A stretch of 64,000 nt of DNA, taken from Yersinia kristensenii (GTDB lineage Bacteria > Pseudomonadota > Gammaproteobacteria > Enterobacterales > Enterobacteriaceae). This document shows positions 17,586 through 25,962 of this stretch, piece after piece (positions within the stretch are counted from its first letter, which is position 1; each line of letters begins with the position of its first letter). The notes beneath the pieces were generated by a model, which saw only the letters and a list, made by a program, of their open reading frames with translations, was not told the origin of the DNA and searched no databases. A program made the translations under genes and the position numbers. The DNA lies in contig NZ_UHIY01000001.1 of NCBI RefSeq assembly GCF_900460525.1, forward strand, positions 3,782,001 to 3,846,000, in the 5' to 3' direction.

Positions 17586-17612
17586 AGGCACAACTGCAGT
17601 TGTGCCTTTTTT
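17586..17612 (+). terminator. kduD terminator
   Basis: AGGCACAACT (17586-17595) and AGTTGTGCCT (17598-17607) form a near-perfect hairpin followed by a T run. Confidence 0.85.
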
Positions 17613-17730
17613 ATTACTTATTTATCAATTGGTTAACAAACCAAACCTGCGAAGAAACCCTTCAGAAAACGCAAAAATAAAAAATTCAAAACAACGTTCC
17701 GACTCTGATCACACTTTTGTCATTCGCCCA

Positions 17731-17781
17731 ATGACTCGCCAGTAAATACAAATATAATAGATTGAAACGGCGTTTCTATTT
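17731..17781 (+). promoter_or_regulatory. pelW-togMNAB promoter and KdgR operator
   Basis: TATAAT at 17753-17758 is a consensus -10, with ATGACT about 16 bp upstream as a weak -35. Directly downstream TTGAAACGGCGTTTCTATTT (17762-17781) is a KdgR-type dyad covering the expected transcription start. A TGTGATC half-site (minus strand, about 17706-17712) could be half of a CRP site but no second half is clear. Confidence 0.75.
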
Positions 17782-17835
17782 ATAAGGAACCTAAAACCGG
17801 TTCCAATCAGATATTTCTATGATGGGGTTATGGTG

Positions 17836-19503
17836 ATGAATTTTGTCGGCAACATTAAAGGCAGTGACGCAGTGATGATTAACTGGCTTAGCGCTATCCG
17901 TAGCTATGTTGATTTAGTCCAGTCTGTTAGCCATAGCCATCAAAACCCGACCCCACTGATGGCGGATGGCTTTGATGTCTTGACTCACCAACCTGTGACC
18001 TGGAAATTCCCAGATGGTCGTAATATTCCGATATCTAACTTTGCCAGTCAACAAAACTGGCTACGGACATTAGACGCGCTTAGCCTGGTCACGCAAGATC
18101 CGCAATATCATCAACAGGCGCGGGTACAAAGCCGTTATTTCATGCAACACGGTGTTCATGAGCAAAGTGGGTTGTTTTATTGGGGGGGGCACCGCTTCTT
18201 GAATCTGGACACTTTACAAACTGAAGGCCCAGAATCAAAAGCACAAGTGCATGAACTTAAACATCATCTGCCCTATTACGACTTACTGCTCAATGTCGAT
18301 CATGAGAAAACGCTTAATTTCCTGCAAGGTTTTTGGCACGCCCATGTTGAAGACTGGCAAACGCTGGATCTGGGCCGCCATGGCAGCTACGACAAGCAAC
18401 GCGACCCTCATGTTTTCACCCATGCGCGCCATGATGTGGTTAAACCAGCAGCATTGCCACAATTACCGGAAACTAAAGGCCTGACCTTTGTAAATGCCGG
18501 TACCGATCTCATTTACGCAGCGTATAAATATGCTGAGTACACGGGTGACATCGCCGCCGCTGCTTGGGGCAAACATTTATACCGTCAATACGTCTTAGCC
18601 CGGAATCCTGAAACAGGGTTACCGGTTTATCAGTTCAGCTCGCCGCAACAACGTCGACCAATACCCGCTGATGATAATCAGACCCAATCTTGGTATGGCG
18701 ATCGCGCCAAACGCCAATTTGGCCCTGAGTTTGGTGAAATTGCCCGTGAAGCCAATGTTTTGTTTCGTGATATGCGGCCATTGCTGATTGATAACCCATT
18801 GGCAATGTTAGATATATTGCGCCAGCAGCCTGATGCGGAAGTTCTGCAATGGGTTATTGATGGCTTAAAGAATTATTATCGTTTCGCTTATGACGTTGAG
18901 AGCAATACATTGCGCCCGTTATGGAACAATGGGCAGGATATGAGTGGCTACGTTTTACAACGCGATGGTTATTATGGTGTAAAAGGTCAGGTTATTTCGC
19001 CATTCCCATTAGAGGTGGATTACCTGCTACCGCTGGTTCGGGCCTGGCGACTCAGTGAAGACGAAGAATTATTCGATCTGATTGGGGTTTTGCTGCACCG
19101 CTGGCAGTTGGCAGAATTAAACAAACAAGAACGCCGCGCAGTACTCATCAATGACAAAAAATCAGCGATTACTTCTTCTTTATTGCTGGCCTTAGTTGAA
19201 CTGGCTGAGCATTGCCAATGCCCTCAATTATTTGAACTGGCTTGGCAAACCGGGAATGACCTATTTAAACAACATTATCATCGCGGCTTGTTTGTCGAGT
19301 CAGCACAACATCGTTATTTTCGTATCGACAATCCGATTGCATTAGCAATATTGACCTTGATTGCTGCCAAACAAAATAAACTGGCAGCCATCCCTCAATT
19401 TATTACCAATGGTGGTTACATCCATGGAGATTATCAGGTGAACGGAGAAAGCCGCACTCTGTATGACATCGATTTTATTTATCCGACACTTTTGAATCAG
19501 TAG
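17836..19503 (+). CDS. pelW: Cytoplasmic exopolygalacturonate lyase PelW (polysaccharide lyase family 2)
   Basis: The protein resembles family 2 pectate lyases over its length (about 555 residues), an alpha/alpha-barrel fold. Visible segments are GLFYWGGHRFLN, VHELKHHLPYYDLL, GSYDKQRDPHVFTHARHD and YYGVKGQVISPFPLE. It has no signal peptide, so it fits the cytoplasmic exo-acting PelW/YePL2B type that removes unsaturated digalacturonate from imported oligomers. GGGG eight bases before ATG 17836 decides the start; ATG 17830 is an alternative two codons earlier. A run of eight G lies at 18182-18189 in frame. It leads the tog operon. Confidence 0.87.
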   Translation: MNFVGNIKGSDAVMINWLSAIRSYVDLVQSVSHSHQNPTPLMADGFDVLTHQPVTWKFPDGRNIPISNFASQQNWLRTLDALSLVTQDPQYHQQARVQSRYFMQHGVHEQSGLFYWGGHRFLNLDTLQTEGPESKAQVHELKHHLPYYDLLLNVDHEKTLNFLQGFWHAHVEDWQTLDLGRHGSYDKQRDPHVFTHARHDVVKPAALPQLPETKGLTFVNAGTDLIYAAYKYAEYTGDIAAAAWGKHLYRQYVLARNPETGLPVYQFSSPQQRRPIPADDNQTQSWYGDRAKRQFGPEFGEIAREANVLFRDMRPLLIDNPLAMLDILRQQPDAEVLQWVIDGLKNYYRFAYDVESNTLRPLWNNGQDMSGYVLQRDGYYGVKGQVISPFPLEVDYLLPLVRAWRLSEDEELFDLIGVLLHRWQLAELNKQERRAVLINDKKSAITSSLLLALVELAEHCQCPQLFELAWQTGNDLFKQHYHRGLFVESAQHRYFRIDNPIALAILTLIAAKQNKLAAIPQFITNGGYIHGDYQVNGESRTLYDIDFIYPTLLNQ

Positions 19504-19543
19504 TTTTATTTATCTTTCATGTTATTAAAAATAGGTAAGCATT

Positions 19544-20434
19544 ATGAATGAAAACAGAATGCTGGGGTTAGCCTATATATCACCTTATATAATAGGGTTG
19601 ATAATATTCACGGCTTTCCCCTTTGTATCATCTTTCTTTCTCAGTTTTACTGAGTATGACTTAATGAACCCTCCCGTTTACAACGGGATCGAGAATTATC
19701 GTCATATGATCCTTGAAGATGATTTATTCTGGAAATCCATGGGCGTGACTTTCGCTTATGTATTTCTGACTATTCCATTAAAACTGGCATTTGCTCTGGG
19801 GATTGCTTTTGTACTGAACTTTAAATTACGCGGTATTGGGTTCTTCCGTACTGCCTTCTATATTCCGTCAATTCTCGGCAGTAGCGTCGCTATTGCGGTG
19901 TTATGGCGTGCTCTATTTGCCATTGATGGTTTGTTAAATGGTTTTATCGGGGTATTTGGGCTTGACCCTGTCAACTGGTTGGGAGAGCCAGCGCTGGCAC
20001 TGACATCGGTAACATTACTGCGTGTTTGGCAGTTCGGTTCTGCCATGGTTATCTTCCTCGCCGCATTGCAGAACGTACCGCAGTCACAATATGAAGCCGC
20101 CATGATTGATGGTGCTTCTAAATGGCAAATGTTTATGAAAGTTACCGTGCCACTAATTACGCCGGTTATTTTCTTCAACTTTATTATGCAAACCACCCAA
20201 GCATTCCAAGAATTTACGGCACCTTATGTCATCACCGGTGGTGGGCCAACCCATTACACTTATTTATTCTCGCTATATATATATGATACCGCGTTTAAAT
20301 ACTTTGATATGGGATACGGTGCTGCGCTGGCTTGGGTATTATTCCTGGTCGTTGCTCTCTTTGCCTCAATTGCCTTTAAATCTTCCAAATATTGGGTCTT
20401 CTACTCCGCCGATAAAGGAGGAAAAAATGACTGA
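19544..20434 (+). CDS. togM: TogM, oligogalacturonide ABC transporter permease
   Basis: It is a MalF-type inner-membrane permease of 296 residues with six hydrophobic segments and the EAA loop YEAAMIDGASKWQMFMKVTV near residue 186, which contacts the ATPase. The signature GGGPTHYTYLFSLYIY after the loop is common in sugar permeases of this subfamily. It overlaps togN by 8 bp, so translation is coupled. Confidence 0.9.
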   Translation: MNENRMLGLAYISPYIIGLIIFTAFPFVSSFFLSFTEYDLMNPPVYNGIENYRHMILEDDLFWKSMGVTFAYVFLTIPLKLAFALGIAFVLNFKLRGIGFFRTAFYIPSILGSSVAIAVLWRALFAIDGLLNGFIGVFGLDPVNWLGEPALALTSVTLLRVWQFGSAMVIFLAALQNVPQSQYEAAMIDGASKWQMFMKVTVPLITPVIFFNFIMQTTQAFQEFTAPYVITGGGPTHYTYLFSLYIYDTAFKYFDMGYGAALAWVLFLVVALFASIAFKSSKYWVFYSADKGGKND

Positions 20435-21347
20435 CGTACACGAAAACTCCAACCAGAAGAAATTAGATCTGGCGCAAGATATTGCTGATGCAGAAATTAG
20501 CCGTACATTACGCAAAGCTAAAGTCAGTGCTGCTATCCGCTATATCGTTTTGATTATTGTCGGGCTGATGATGCTTTACCCATTGCTGTGGATGTTTTCC
20601 GCCGCCTTTAAACCTAATAATGAAATCTTTACTACATTAGGATTATGGCCAGAACACCCAACCAGTGATGGTTTCGTTAACGGTTGGAAAACCGGCACGG
20701 AATATAATTTCGGTCACTACATGCTTAACACTTTTAAGTTTGTTATCCCGAAAGTCATTCTGACGATTATTTCCTCCACCATTGTGGCGTATGGTTTCGC
20801 ACGCTTTGAGATCCCATGGAAGAAATTCTGGTTTGCCACATTAATCACCACCATGTTGCTGCCAAGTACTGTGTTATTGATTCCTCAATACATCATGTTC
20901 CGTGAAATGGGCATGCTGAATAGCTATATGCCGCTGTATCTGCCATTAGCGTTCGCGACACAAGGGTTCTTCGTCTTTATGTTGATCCAATTCCTACGCG
21001 GTGTTCCTCGCGACATGGAAGAAGCGGCACAAATTGACGGATGTAACTCCTTCCAAGTGTTGTGGTACGTGGTAGTGCCAATCTTGAAGCCAGCCATTAT
21101 TTCCGTGGCATTGTTCCAATTCATGTGGTCAATGAACGACTTTATCGGCCCACTGATTTACGTCTACAGCGTAGATAAGTACCCGATAGCACTGGCTCTT
21201 AAGATGTCAATTGACGTGACCGAAGGCGCACCTTGGAACGAAATTCTGGCAATGGCGAGCATCTCCATTCTGCCGTCCATCATTGTTTTCTTCCTGGCTC
21301 AACGCTACTTCGTGCAAGGCGTAACCAGCAGCGGAATTAAAGGTTAA
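20427..21347 (+). CDS. togN: TogN, oligogalacturonide ABC transporter permease
   Basis: Start ATG 20427 follows AAAGGAGG; this gives 306 residues, while the upstream frame extension inside togM is spurious. It is a MalG-type permease with six membrane segments, the first at residues about 35-55, and the EAA loop MEEAAQIDGCNSFQVLWYVV. The N-terminal about 30 residues are hydrophilic. It pairs with TogM. Confidence 0.9.
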   Translation: MTDVHENSNQKKLDLAQDIADAEISRTLRKAKVSAAIRYIVLIIVGLMMLYPLLWMFSAAFKPNNEIFTTLGLWPEHPTSDGFVNGWKTGTEYNFGHYMLNTFKFVIPKVILTIISSTIVAYGFARFEIPWKKFWFATLITTMLLPSTVLLIPQYIMFREMGMLNSYMPLYLPLAFATQGFFVFMLIQFLRGVPRDMEEAAQIDGCNSFQVLWYVVVPILKPAIISVALFQFMWSMNDFIGPLIYVYSVDKYPIALALKMSIDVTEGAPWNEILAMASISILPSIIVFFLAQRYFVQGVTSSGIKG

Positions 21348-21360
21348 TAGAGGATTTATC

Positions 21361-22488
21361 ATGGCTGAAGTCATTTTTAATAAATTAGGCAAAGTTTACT
21401 CCAACGGTTTCCGCGCGGTTCATGGCATTGATCTGAAAATCCATGATGGCGAATTTATGGTTATTGTCGGCCCATCTGGTTGTGCTAAATCCACGACCCT
21501 GCGTATGTTAGCCGGGCTGGAAACCATCAGTGATGGTGAAGTTCGAATTGGTGATCGGGTGGTCAATAATCTGGCCCCGAAATCACGTGGTATTGCCATG
21601 GTGTTCCAGAACTATGCGCTGTACCCGCATATGACCGTGAAAGAGAACCTGGCTTTTGGCTTGAAGTTAAGCAAACTGCCAAAAGACCAGATTGAAACGC
21701 AAGTTGCTGAAGCAGCGAAGATTTTGGAGTTGGAAGACCTGCTTGACCGCCTGCCACGTCAGCTGTCTGGTGGTCAGGCACAGCGTGTGGCTGTTGGCCG
21801 CGCCATTGTTAAAAAGCCCGACGTATTCTTGTTCGATGAACCCTTATCAAACCTGGATGCCAAACTGCGCGCCTCCATGCGTATTCGTATTTCTGACTTA
21901 CATAAGCAATTGAAAAAAAGCGGTAAAGCAGCAACCACAGTTTATGTAACCCACGACCAGACTGAAGCAATGACCATGGGGGACCGAATCTGTGTGATGA
22001 AACTGGGCCACATTATGCAAGTGGATACACCAGATAATCTCTATCACTACCCAACCAATATGTTTGTTGCTGGTTTTATCGGCGCGCCGGAAATGAATAT
22101 CAAACCGAGCACGCTGGTAGAAAAAGACGGGGAAATTGGCCTGACCGTCGGCCAATACACCTTGGTATTGAATGCAAGACAACAAGCCAAAGTCGCCGCC
22201 CACACCGGGGAAAAAGTGTTCTTTGGAGTTCGTCCTGAATTCGTCAGCATGTCTATGAATCCATTTACTGAAAATCACTCTCAAGGTGAATTGGTACGAG
22301 TGGAAAACATGGGTCACGAATTCTTTATGTATATCAAAGTTGATGATTTTGAGCTGACTTGCCGTCTGCCATCTGACGAAGCACGCCCTATTATCGAAAA
22401 TGGTCTACATCGCACCGTGTACTTCCAGTTTGATATGGATAAATGCCATATCTTTGATGCAAAAACAGAAAAAAATATCTCTCTTTAA
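21361..22488 (+). CDS. togA: TogA, ATPase of the oligogalacturonide transporter
   Basis: It is a MalK/UgpC-type ABC ATPase, 375 residues: Walker A GPSGCAKST near residue 38, signature LSGGQAQRVAVGR, Walker B FLFDEPLSNLDAKLR, and a C-terminal regulatory TOBE region. The Walker A has Ala where most family members have Gly (GCGKST), a variant still compatible with P-loop geometry. The gene sits 13 bp after togN. Confidence 0.88.
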   Translation: MAEVIFNKLGKVYSNGFRAVHGIDLKIHDGEFMVIVGPSGCAKSTTLRMLAGLETISDGEVRIGDRVVNNLAPKSRGIAMVFQNYALYPHMTVKENLAFGLKLSKLPKDQIETQVAEAAKILELEDLLDRLPRQLSGGQAQRVAVGRAIVKKPDVFLFDEPLSNLDAKLRASMRIRISDLHKQLKKSGKAATTVYVTHDQTEAMTMGDRICVMKLGHIMQVDTPDNLYHYPTNMFVAGFIGAPEMNIKPSTLVEKDGEIGLTVGQYTLVLNARQQAKVAAHTGEKVFFGVRPEFVSMSMNPFTENHSQGELVRVENMGHEFFMYIKVDDFELTCRLPSDEARPIIENGLHRTVYFQFDMDKCHIFDAKTEKNISL

Positions 22489-22503
22489 CAGGAGCAGTAC
22501 CCA

Positions 22504-23796
22504 ATGAAAAAAGCGATCCTACACACGCTGATAGCATCCACTCTGGCACTATTATCACATCAAGCCTTTGCAGCACAGGACGAGGTTAATTTACGCATGT
22601 CATGGTGGGGTGGTAATGGCCGCCACCAAGTTACCTTGAAAGCATTAGAAGAATTCCACAAACAACATCCGAATATTAATGTTAAAGCAGAATACACCGG
22701 TTGGGATGGTCATTTATCTCGTCTGACCACGCAGATTGCCGGTGGAACTGAACCCGATGTTATGCAAACTAACTGGAACTGGTTGCCTATCTTCTCTAAA
22801 GACGGTACCGGATTCTATAATTTGTTTAGCGTAAAAGAACAATTAGATTTATCGCAATTTGATCCGAAAGAACTGCAACAAACCACCGTTAATGGCAAGT
22901 TGAATGGTATTCCAATTTCAGTGACTGCGCGTATTTTCTATTTCAATGATGCGACCTGGGCTAAAGCTGGCTTAGAATATCCTAAAACTTGGGATGAGTT
23001 ACTTGCGGCAGGTAAAGTATTCAAAGAAAAACTGGGTGACCAATATTATCCAGTGGTATTAGAGCATCAGGATACTTTAGCGTTAATCCGCTCATATATG
23101 ACGCAAAAATACAACATTCCGACCATTGATGAAGCTAATAAGAAATTTGCCTATACACCAGAACAGTGGGTCGAATTCTTTACTATGTATAAAACCATGG
23201 TCGATAATCATGTTATGCCATCCACTAAATACTATGCTTCATTCGGTAAGAGTAATATGTATGAAATGAAGCCATGGATTAATGGTGAATGGGCGGGTAC
23301 TTATATGTGGAACTCCACTATAACTAAGTATTCGGATAACCTGACCAAACCCGCTAAATTGGTGCTTGGCCCCTATCCGATGTTGCCAGGAGCAAAAGAT
23401 GCCGGCTTATTCTTTAAACCAGCACAAATGCTTTCAATTGGTAAATCAACTAAGTATCCACAAGAAAGTGCTATGCTAATCAACTTCTTATTGAACAGCA
23501 AAGAAGGGATTGAGGCATTAGGTCTGGAGCGTGGCGTCCCATTAAGTGCGGCCGCAGTGACCCAACTACGCGCTACCGGCGTGATTAAAGATGAAGATCC
23601 TTCTGTTGCCGGTTTAAATATGGCATTGGAATTGCCACATAAAATGACAACTTCACCATACTTTGATGACCCACAGATTGTTTCACTATTCGGTGATGCC
23701 ATCCAATATATAGATTATGGTCAGAAGACTGTACAAGAAACCGCGGAATATTTTAATAAACAAGGTGACCGTATTCTGAAACGCGCCATGCGTTAA
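22504..23796 (+). CDS. togB: TogB, periplasmic oligogalacturonide-binding protein
   Basis: It is a family 1 solute-binding protein of 430 residues, with a signal peptide of about 24 residues cleaved after HQAFAA. Features such as MSWWGGNGRHQVTLKALEEF and the later NFLLNSKEGIEALGLERGVP are typical of the sugar-binding group. It delivers oligogalacturonides to TogMN. AGGAG precedes the ATG. It is the last gene of the pelW-togMNAB operon. Confidence 0.9.
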   Translation: MKKAILHTLIASTLALLSHQAFAAQDEVNLRMSWWGGNGRHQVTLKALEEFHKQHPNINVKAEYTGWDGHLSRLTTQIAGGTEPDVMQTNWNWLPIFSKDGTGFYNLFSVKEQLDLSQFDPKELQQTTVNGKLNGIPISVTARIFYFNDATWAKAGLEYPKTWDELLAAGKVFKEKLGDQYYPVVLEHQDTLALIRSYMTQKYNIPTIDEANKKFAYTPEQWVEFFTMYKTMVDNHVMPSTKYYASFGKSNMYEMKPWINGEWAGTYMWNSTITKYSDNLTKPAKLVLGPYPMLPGAKDAGLFFKPAQMLSIGKSTKYPQESAMLINFLLNSKEGIEALGLERGVPLSAAAVTQLRATGVIKDEDPSVAGLNMALELPHKMTTSPYFDDPQIVSLFGDAIQYIDYGQKTVQETAEYFNKQGDRILKRAMR

Positions 23797-23830
23797 TAAA
23801 TCAGACTAAATTTAACTTAAGTAACTATTA

Positions 23831-23862
23831 AACCCTGCCATTAATTTGGCAGGGTTCTTTTG
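23831..23862 (+). terminator. tog operon terminator
   Basis: AACCCTGCCA (23831-23840) and TGGCAGGGTT (23847-23856) pair perfectly around TTAATT, followed by CTTTTGTTTT. Confidence 0.9.
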
Positions 23863-23990
23863 TTTTAAACAAAATAAATAGCCAATTAGATCGGCATCAC
23901 AATTTAATATCTGTTTAGAAAATTAATTGCCAACACAGACATGGATCACAAAAATAATTATTAATATAAATAGAATGTATATTCACAATA

Positions 23991-24010
23991 AATGAAACGT
24001 CGTTTCTTTG
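23991..24010 (+). promoter_or_regulatory. KdgR operator upstream of kdgM
   Basis: AATGAAACGTCGTTTCTTTG is a strong KdgR-type dyad with perfect GAAACG/CGTTTC halves. It lies 95 bp before the kdgM start codon, so kdgM is expected to have its own KdgR-controlled promoter. Confidence 0.8.
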
Positions 24011-24104
24011 TTTGTGAGCTTGTTTTTTAGTCGTATGTTGATTTTTTATAGAATTGTTAATTGATTTTGATTTAAATAACCATAACCCCTGGGATTATAT
24101 AAAA

Positions 24105-24803
24105 ATGAAATTTAAACTACTGACTCTGGCAGTGGCATCTGTAATCAGCTTTAGTTCTGTTGCAACAACAATTGACTACCGACACGAAATGAAGGACACC
24201 AGTAAATCTGATCATAAAGATCGTTTGCTGATTTCCAACCGCTTTGCTAATGGCTTTGGTTTGTCTTTAGAAGGGAAATGGGGCCAGCACAGCTCTGACA
24301 CCACTCCAAATAAACCATTCAATGAACAAGTGAGTAATGGCACCGAAGTCGTTGCTAGCTATGTTTACAAAATCAACAAAACTTTCCAAGTTGAGCCAGG
24401 TTTCTCATTAGATTCAACCTCAGACTCCAATAATTACCGTCCATATTTGCGCGGTAAAGTGTCCTTCACTGATGATTTTTCAACATCACTACGTTACCGC
24501 CCATATTACAAACGTAACCAACCTGCTCAGACTAAAAAAACTGAGAAAGGCCATGAGTTCACCATGTTATTTGCTTATAATTTCTTGAAAGATTATTCAG
24601 CTGAATACGAGCTGAACTACAAAAAATCTGAAGACGAAATTCTGGCCAATAAAGAAAAATACGAATGGGCTCATGATGTGAAAATTGCCTACAAATGGGA
24701 TAAAAGCTGGAAGCCTTACGTGGCTATCGGTAACGTCCCTGGCAGCAAATCAACTGATGAGCGCCAAACACGTTACCGTGTTGGTGTGCAGTACACTTTC
24801 TAA
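24105..24803 (+). CDS. kdgM: KdgM, oligogalacturonate-specific outer-membrane porin
   Basis: From ATG 24105 the 232-residue protein has a signal peptide (cleaved near SSVATT) and alternating amphipathic strands ending in GVQYTF, the terminal aromatic needed for outer-membrane assembly. The sequences YRHEMKDTSKSDHKDRLL and FSTSLRYRPYYKRN are typical of the KdgM/NanC family of monomeric 12-stranded barrels with a basic channel lining. It admits anionic pectin oligomers. The upstream frame extension to 24054 lacks a signal peptide and is rejected. Confidence 0.92.
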   Translation: MKFKLLTLAVASVISFSSVATTIDYRHEMKDTSKSDHKDRLLISNRFANGFGLSLEGKWGQHSSDTTPNKPFNEQVSNGTEVVASYVYKINKTFQVEPGFSLDSTSDSNNYRPYLRGKVSFTDDFSTSLRYRPYYKRNQPAQTKKTEKGHEFTMLFAYNFLKDYSAEYELNYKKSEDEILANKEKYEWAHDVKIAYKWDKSWKPYVAIGNVPGSKSTDERQTRYRVGVQYTF

Positions 24804-24832
24804 TTTCGACCGGCTAAAATGACCTGTCGATA

Positions 24833-24886
24833 TTAATAAATCTGTAGCTGTTAATAAATCTGTAATTGTGAATAGATCTGTAGTTA
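24833..24886 (+). repeat. Three tandem 18-bp repeats after kdgM
   Basis: TTAATAAATCTGTAGCTG (24833-24850), TTAATAAATCTGTAATTG (24851-24868) and TGAATAGATCTGTAGTTA (24869-24886) follow each other without gaps. The third copy is more divergent. No gene is known to lie here. Confidence 0.75.
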
Positions 24887-24935
24887 TTAGTACCCTCATC
24901 ATTATTTGTTAATTATGCCCCACCCGCATGACTTT

Positions 24936-24973
24936 GGGGAAAAGCTGACTACCCGTTGCTTTTCCCCTTTTTT
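24936..24973 (+). terminator. kdgM terminator
   Basis: GGGGAAAAGC (24936-24945) and GCTTTTCCCC (24958-24967) form a perfect hairpin followed by six T. The rest of the 24804-25194 gap holds only the tandem repeats and the LexA site. Confidence 0.85.
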
Positions 24974-25155
24974 AGGCCCATCCCTGTGTGGGAACGGTTG
25001 TAGCAAAATTGCCCCCCTACCTGATTCCGTTAATTCATCCCAAAACCCGATATTCACATGATTGAACCTCATGTTAAATGACACTTCCTTAGTCCACGTA
25101 AAATGAGACATTTAGTTACAGCGTAACGGCTATTCATGTCATTAAAAATCTCATA

Positions 25156-25175
25156 TACTGGATAAATCAACAGCT
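25156..25175 (+). promoter_or_regulatory. LexA (SOS) box upstream of ydjM
   Basis: TACTGGATAAATCAACAGCT has the obligatory CTG-N10-CAG of LexA operators with an AT-rich centre. It lies 20 bp before the ydjM start codon. E. coli ydjM is a known LexA-regulated gene, so this looks like conserved SOS control. Confidence 0.75.
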
Positions 25176-25194
25176 ACAGATTCGGAATTCAAGT

Positions 25195-25743
25195 ATGACA
25201 GGGGAAGGACACCTTATTTTTTCTGTCGCCTGCGTTATTTTTGCCAAGAAAGTCGGCCTCACGCCTGAACTGGCACATGGCGATTGGTGGCATATTATTC
25301 CTGGCACCCTGCTAACTTCCCTGCTGCCAGACATTGATCACCCCAAATCAATCCTTGGTCAGAGATTAAAGTGGATATCCACACCTATTGCTCGTGCATT
25401 TGGCCATCGCGGGTTTACTCATAGCCTGTTGGCGGTGCTCGGTGGTATCGCGCTTTTTCAAATGGATATTTCTCGCGACTGGATTATTCCCGCGGATGCA
25501 TTTCACGCAATGATTATTGGCTATTTCAGTCATCTATTGGCCGATATGATTACACCTGCCGGTGTCCCGCTCTTATGGCCATGCCGTTGGCGTTTTTCTA
25601 TTCCTATATTACGGCCACAAAAAGGTAATCAATTAGAGCGCGTATTATGTGTTCTATTAGTTTGTTTTTCTGTCTATTGGCAAACTGACACAACGATTCC
25701 TCTGCAATCCTATATGGAGCAATTGAAGAATTTTAGATTTTGA
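25195..25743 (+). CDS. ydjM: YdjM, LexA-regulated inner-membrane metal-dependent hydrolase-family protein
   Basis: The 182-residue protein belongs to the YdjM/LexA-binding membrane hydrolase family: conserved LLPDIDHPKS near residue 46, FGHRGFTHSLLAVL near 71, and HLLADMITPAGVPLLWP near 115, with metal-binding-like His and Asp. Several hydrophobic segments indicate an inner-membrane location. The biochemical activity is not established. The start ATG at 25195 directly follows the LexA box. Confidence 0.88.
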   Translation: MTGEGHLIFSVACVIFAKKVGLTPELAHGDWWHIIPGTLLTSLLPDIDHPKSILGQRLKWISTPIARAFGHRGFTHSLLAVLGGIALFQMDISRDWIIPADAFHAMIIGYFSHLLADMITPAGVPLLWPCRWRFSIPILRPQKGNQLERVLCVLLVCFSVYWQTDTTIPLQSYMEQLKNFRF

Positions 25744-25962
25744 TCACACTTTAACGGTTAAATAATAACCAATTTGTGCTAATTACATACAAATAATGCA
25801 AGAATTTTATATAACATTCTTTTTGAGTATAAGTGAGTCTCCTAAGTAACTGCTAACATACGCGACTAATTTGCGCAGTTGTCTGTGCGTGGCTCTATTC
25901 TAGATAAAAATAGAAATAGAATATGTGGCCAGTATTTAAAATAATAATTTGGAGATTTGGGG

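Noticed and set aside
17700..17725. CRP site upstream of pelW
   Set aside because: Only one half (TGTGATC on the minus strand) is convincing; the second half does not match.
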